A stretch of DNA of 64,000 nt from Clytia hemisphaerica (Eukaryota > Cnidaria > Hydrozoa > Leptothecata > Clytiidae). Under the pieces are notes generated by a model that saw only the letters and a program-made list of their open reading frames with translations, was not told where the DNA came from and did no database searches. The translations under genes were made by a program, and so were the position numbers. The stretch covers positions 881,516 through 945,515 of the forward strand of contig CACVBU010000017.1 in NCBI GenBank assembly GCA_902728285.1, given 5' to 3'. Shown piece by piece: positions 63,336-64,000 of this stretch. Position 1 is the first letter of the stretch. Each line of letters opens with the position of its first letter.

Positions 63336-64000
63336 CTAGAAGTAATGTGGCAATATCATCCAGTGGAAATGTCGAGCAGCAGGCAAAATACTCAATTTTG
63401 AATCCAGTTTTAACACTGAATATTTAAAATATTTTACTATGTGTCAGCAATATGCCAAAATAATGTAAGATGGACAAAATCAAAATTTTCCGCGCTTTAT
63501 GATAAACAATCTATTAAAATAAACTTTTCATAAGGCATCGAATGAGTCTTGTGAAAAACTAAAAGGCCTTCCATCAGTATTGATTGCTCAAAGCGGTGCT
63601 CAAATTGCCTAAATTGGTGGGAGCTTAATTTCTAATCTGAAACTTGGAATTATACCTTTCAACAGAGCTTGATGCTTCACCTATTTTCTACTGTCTTTTC
63701 TATCAACCTTACCAATAGTGTCCTACTCTAATAGTTTTTAATAGTAGAGAGAGGAGGGCCGAATAAAAAAGGGCAGGGTCCGAAAGTCCGGAGTATGTGA
63801 AAGTTAGCAAGCGAGGCCGAGGGAAAAGGCAAAATATTTCATTTATGTGATCAACATTGGAAACATAGCGAGTTAAATTTTTGAATGACTGCAGTAGTTA
63901 GTTAGTCAGTTAGTAATCAAACCATTAGAAACCGCGCACTATCAGCCTTCATCGAGTGAAAACTCAGCACGACCTAGAGAGTGTTCTTGTTTTTCGCAAT
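63336..64000. other. UGP2 upstream intron, no exon seen
   Basis: Should contain or lead to the UGP2 5' exons. I see no frame matching the N-terminal 80 residues of the family here. Confidence 0.5.

Overview
This is a eukaryotic, AT-rich, intron-rich animal window. Genes are split into many short exons (about 20-220 nt) with consensus GT-AG introns, and the introns and flanks are packed with small inverted-repeat transposons. Three genes are recognisable by protein family and are typical of ciliated animals: legumain, the BBSome subunit TTC8/BBS8, and UDP-glucose pyrophosphorylase UGP2. A short membrane collagen with a Cys-rich C-terminus and a divergent class A GPCR suggest an early-branching animal. 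A cnidarian is my best guess, but no marker in the window proves it.

Layout: (1) 331-2997, +, the 3' part of an unrecognised gene whose C-terminus has degenerate MRDYG repeats. (2) 4431-12811, -, a complete 15-exon legumain gene (421 aa) with signal peptide and catalytic His and Cys. (3) 12.8-20.9 kb, the divergent intergenic region between legumain and TTC8, made almost wholly of foldback elements, including a 3.3-kb palindrome flanked by a 7-bp target duplication. (4) 20889-30115, +, a complete 15-exon TTC8/BBS8 gene (498 aa); its last intron holds a LINE ORF1-like reading frame abutting a broken copy of a collagen exon from the neighbouring gene. (5) 31512-43031, -, a 5-exon type II membrane collagen-like gene (331 aa); its second intron is swollen by a 7.75-kb foldback element with 45-bp subterminal arrays and an 8-bp target duplication, itself carrying nested insertions up to four levels deep. 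(6) 43.0-49.2 kb, no supported gene, several small elements. (7) 49175-63335, -, UGP2 (11 exons, C-terminal 426 aa; the start lies beyond the window), with a GPCR-like single-exon reading frame nested in one intron on the same strand.

The genes are housekeeping or lineage genes with no evident shared pathway. What stands out is the transposon ecology: at least a dozen families of non-autonomous inverted-repeat elements, several with exact target duplications visible here (AATAATAC, CTACAAT, GTCTAA, several TTAA), one with an empty site present in the same window, and no transposase for any of them.

Exon borders were assigned by eye from reading-frame continuity, GT/AG sites and family knowledge. 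All reading phases were checked to add up for the five spliced models.
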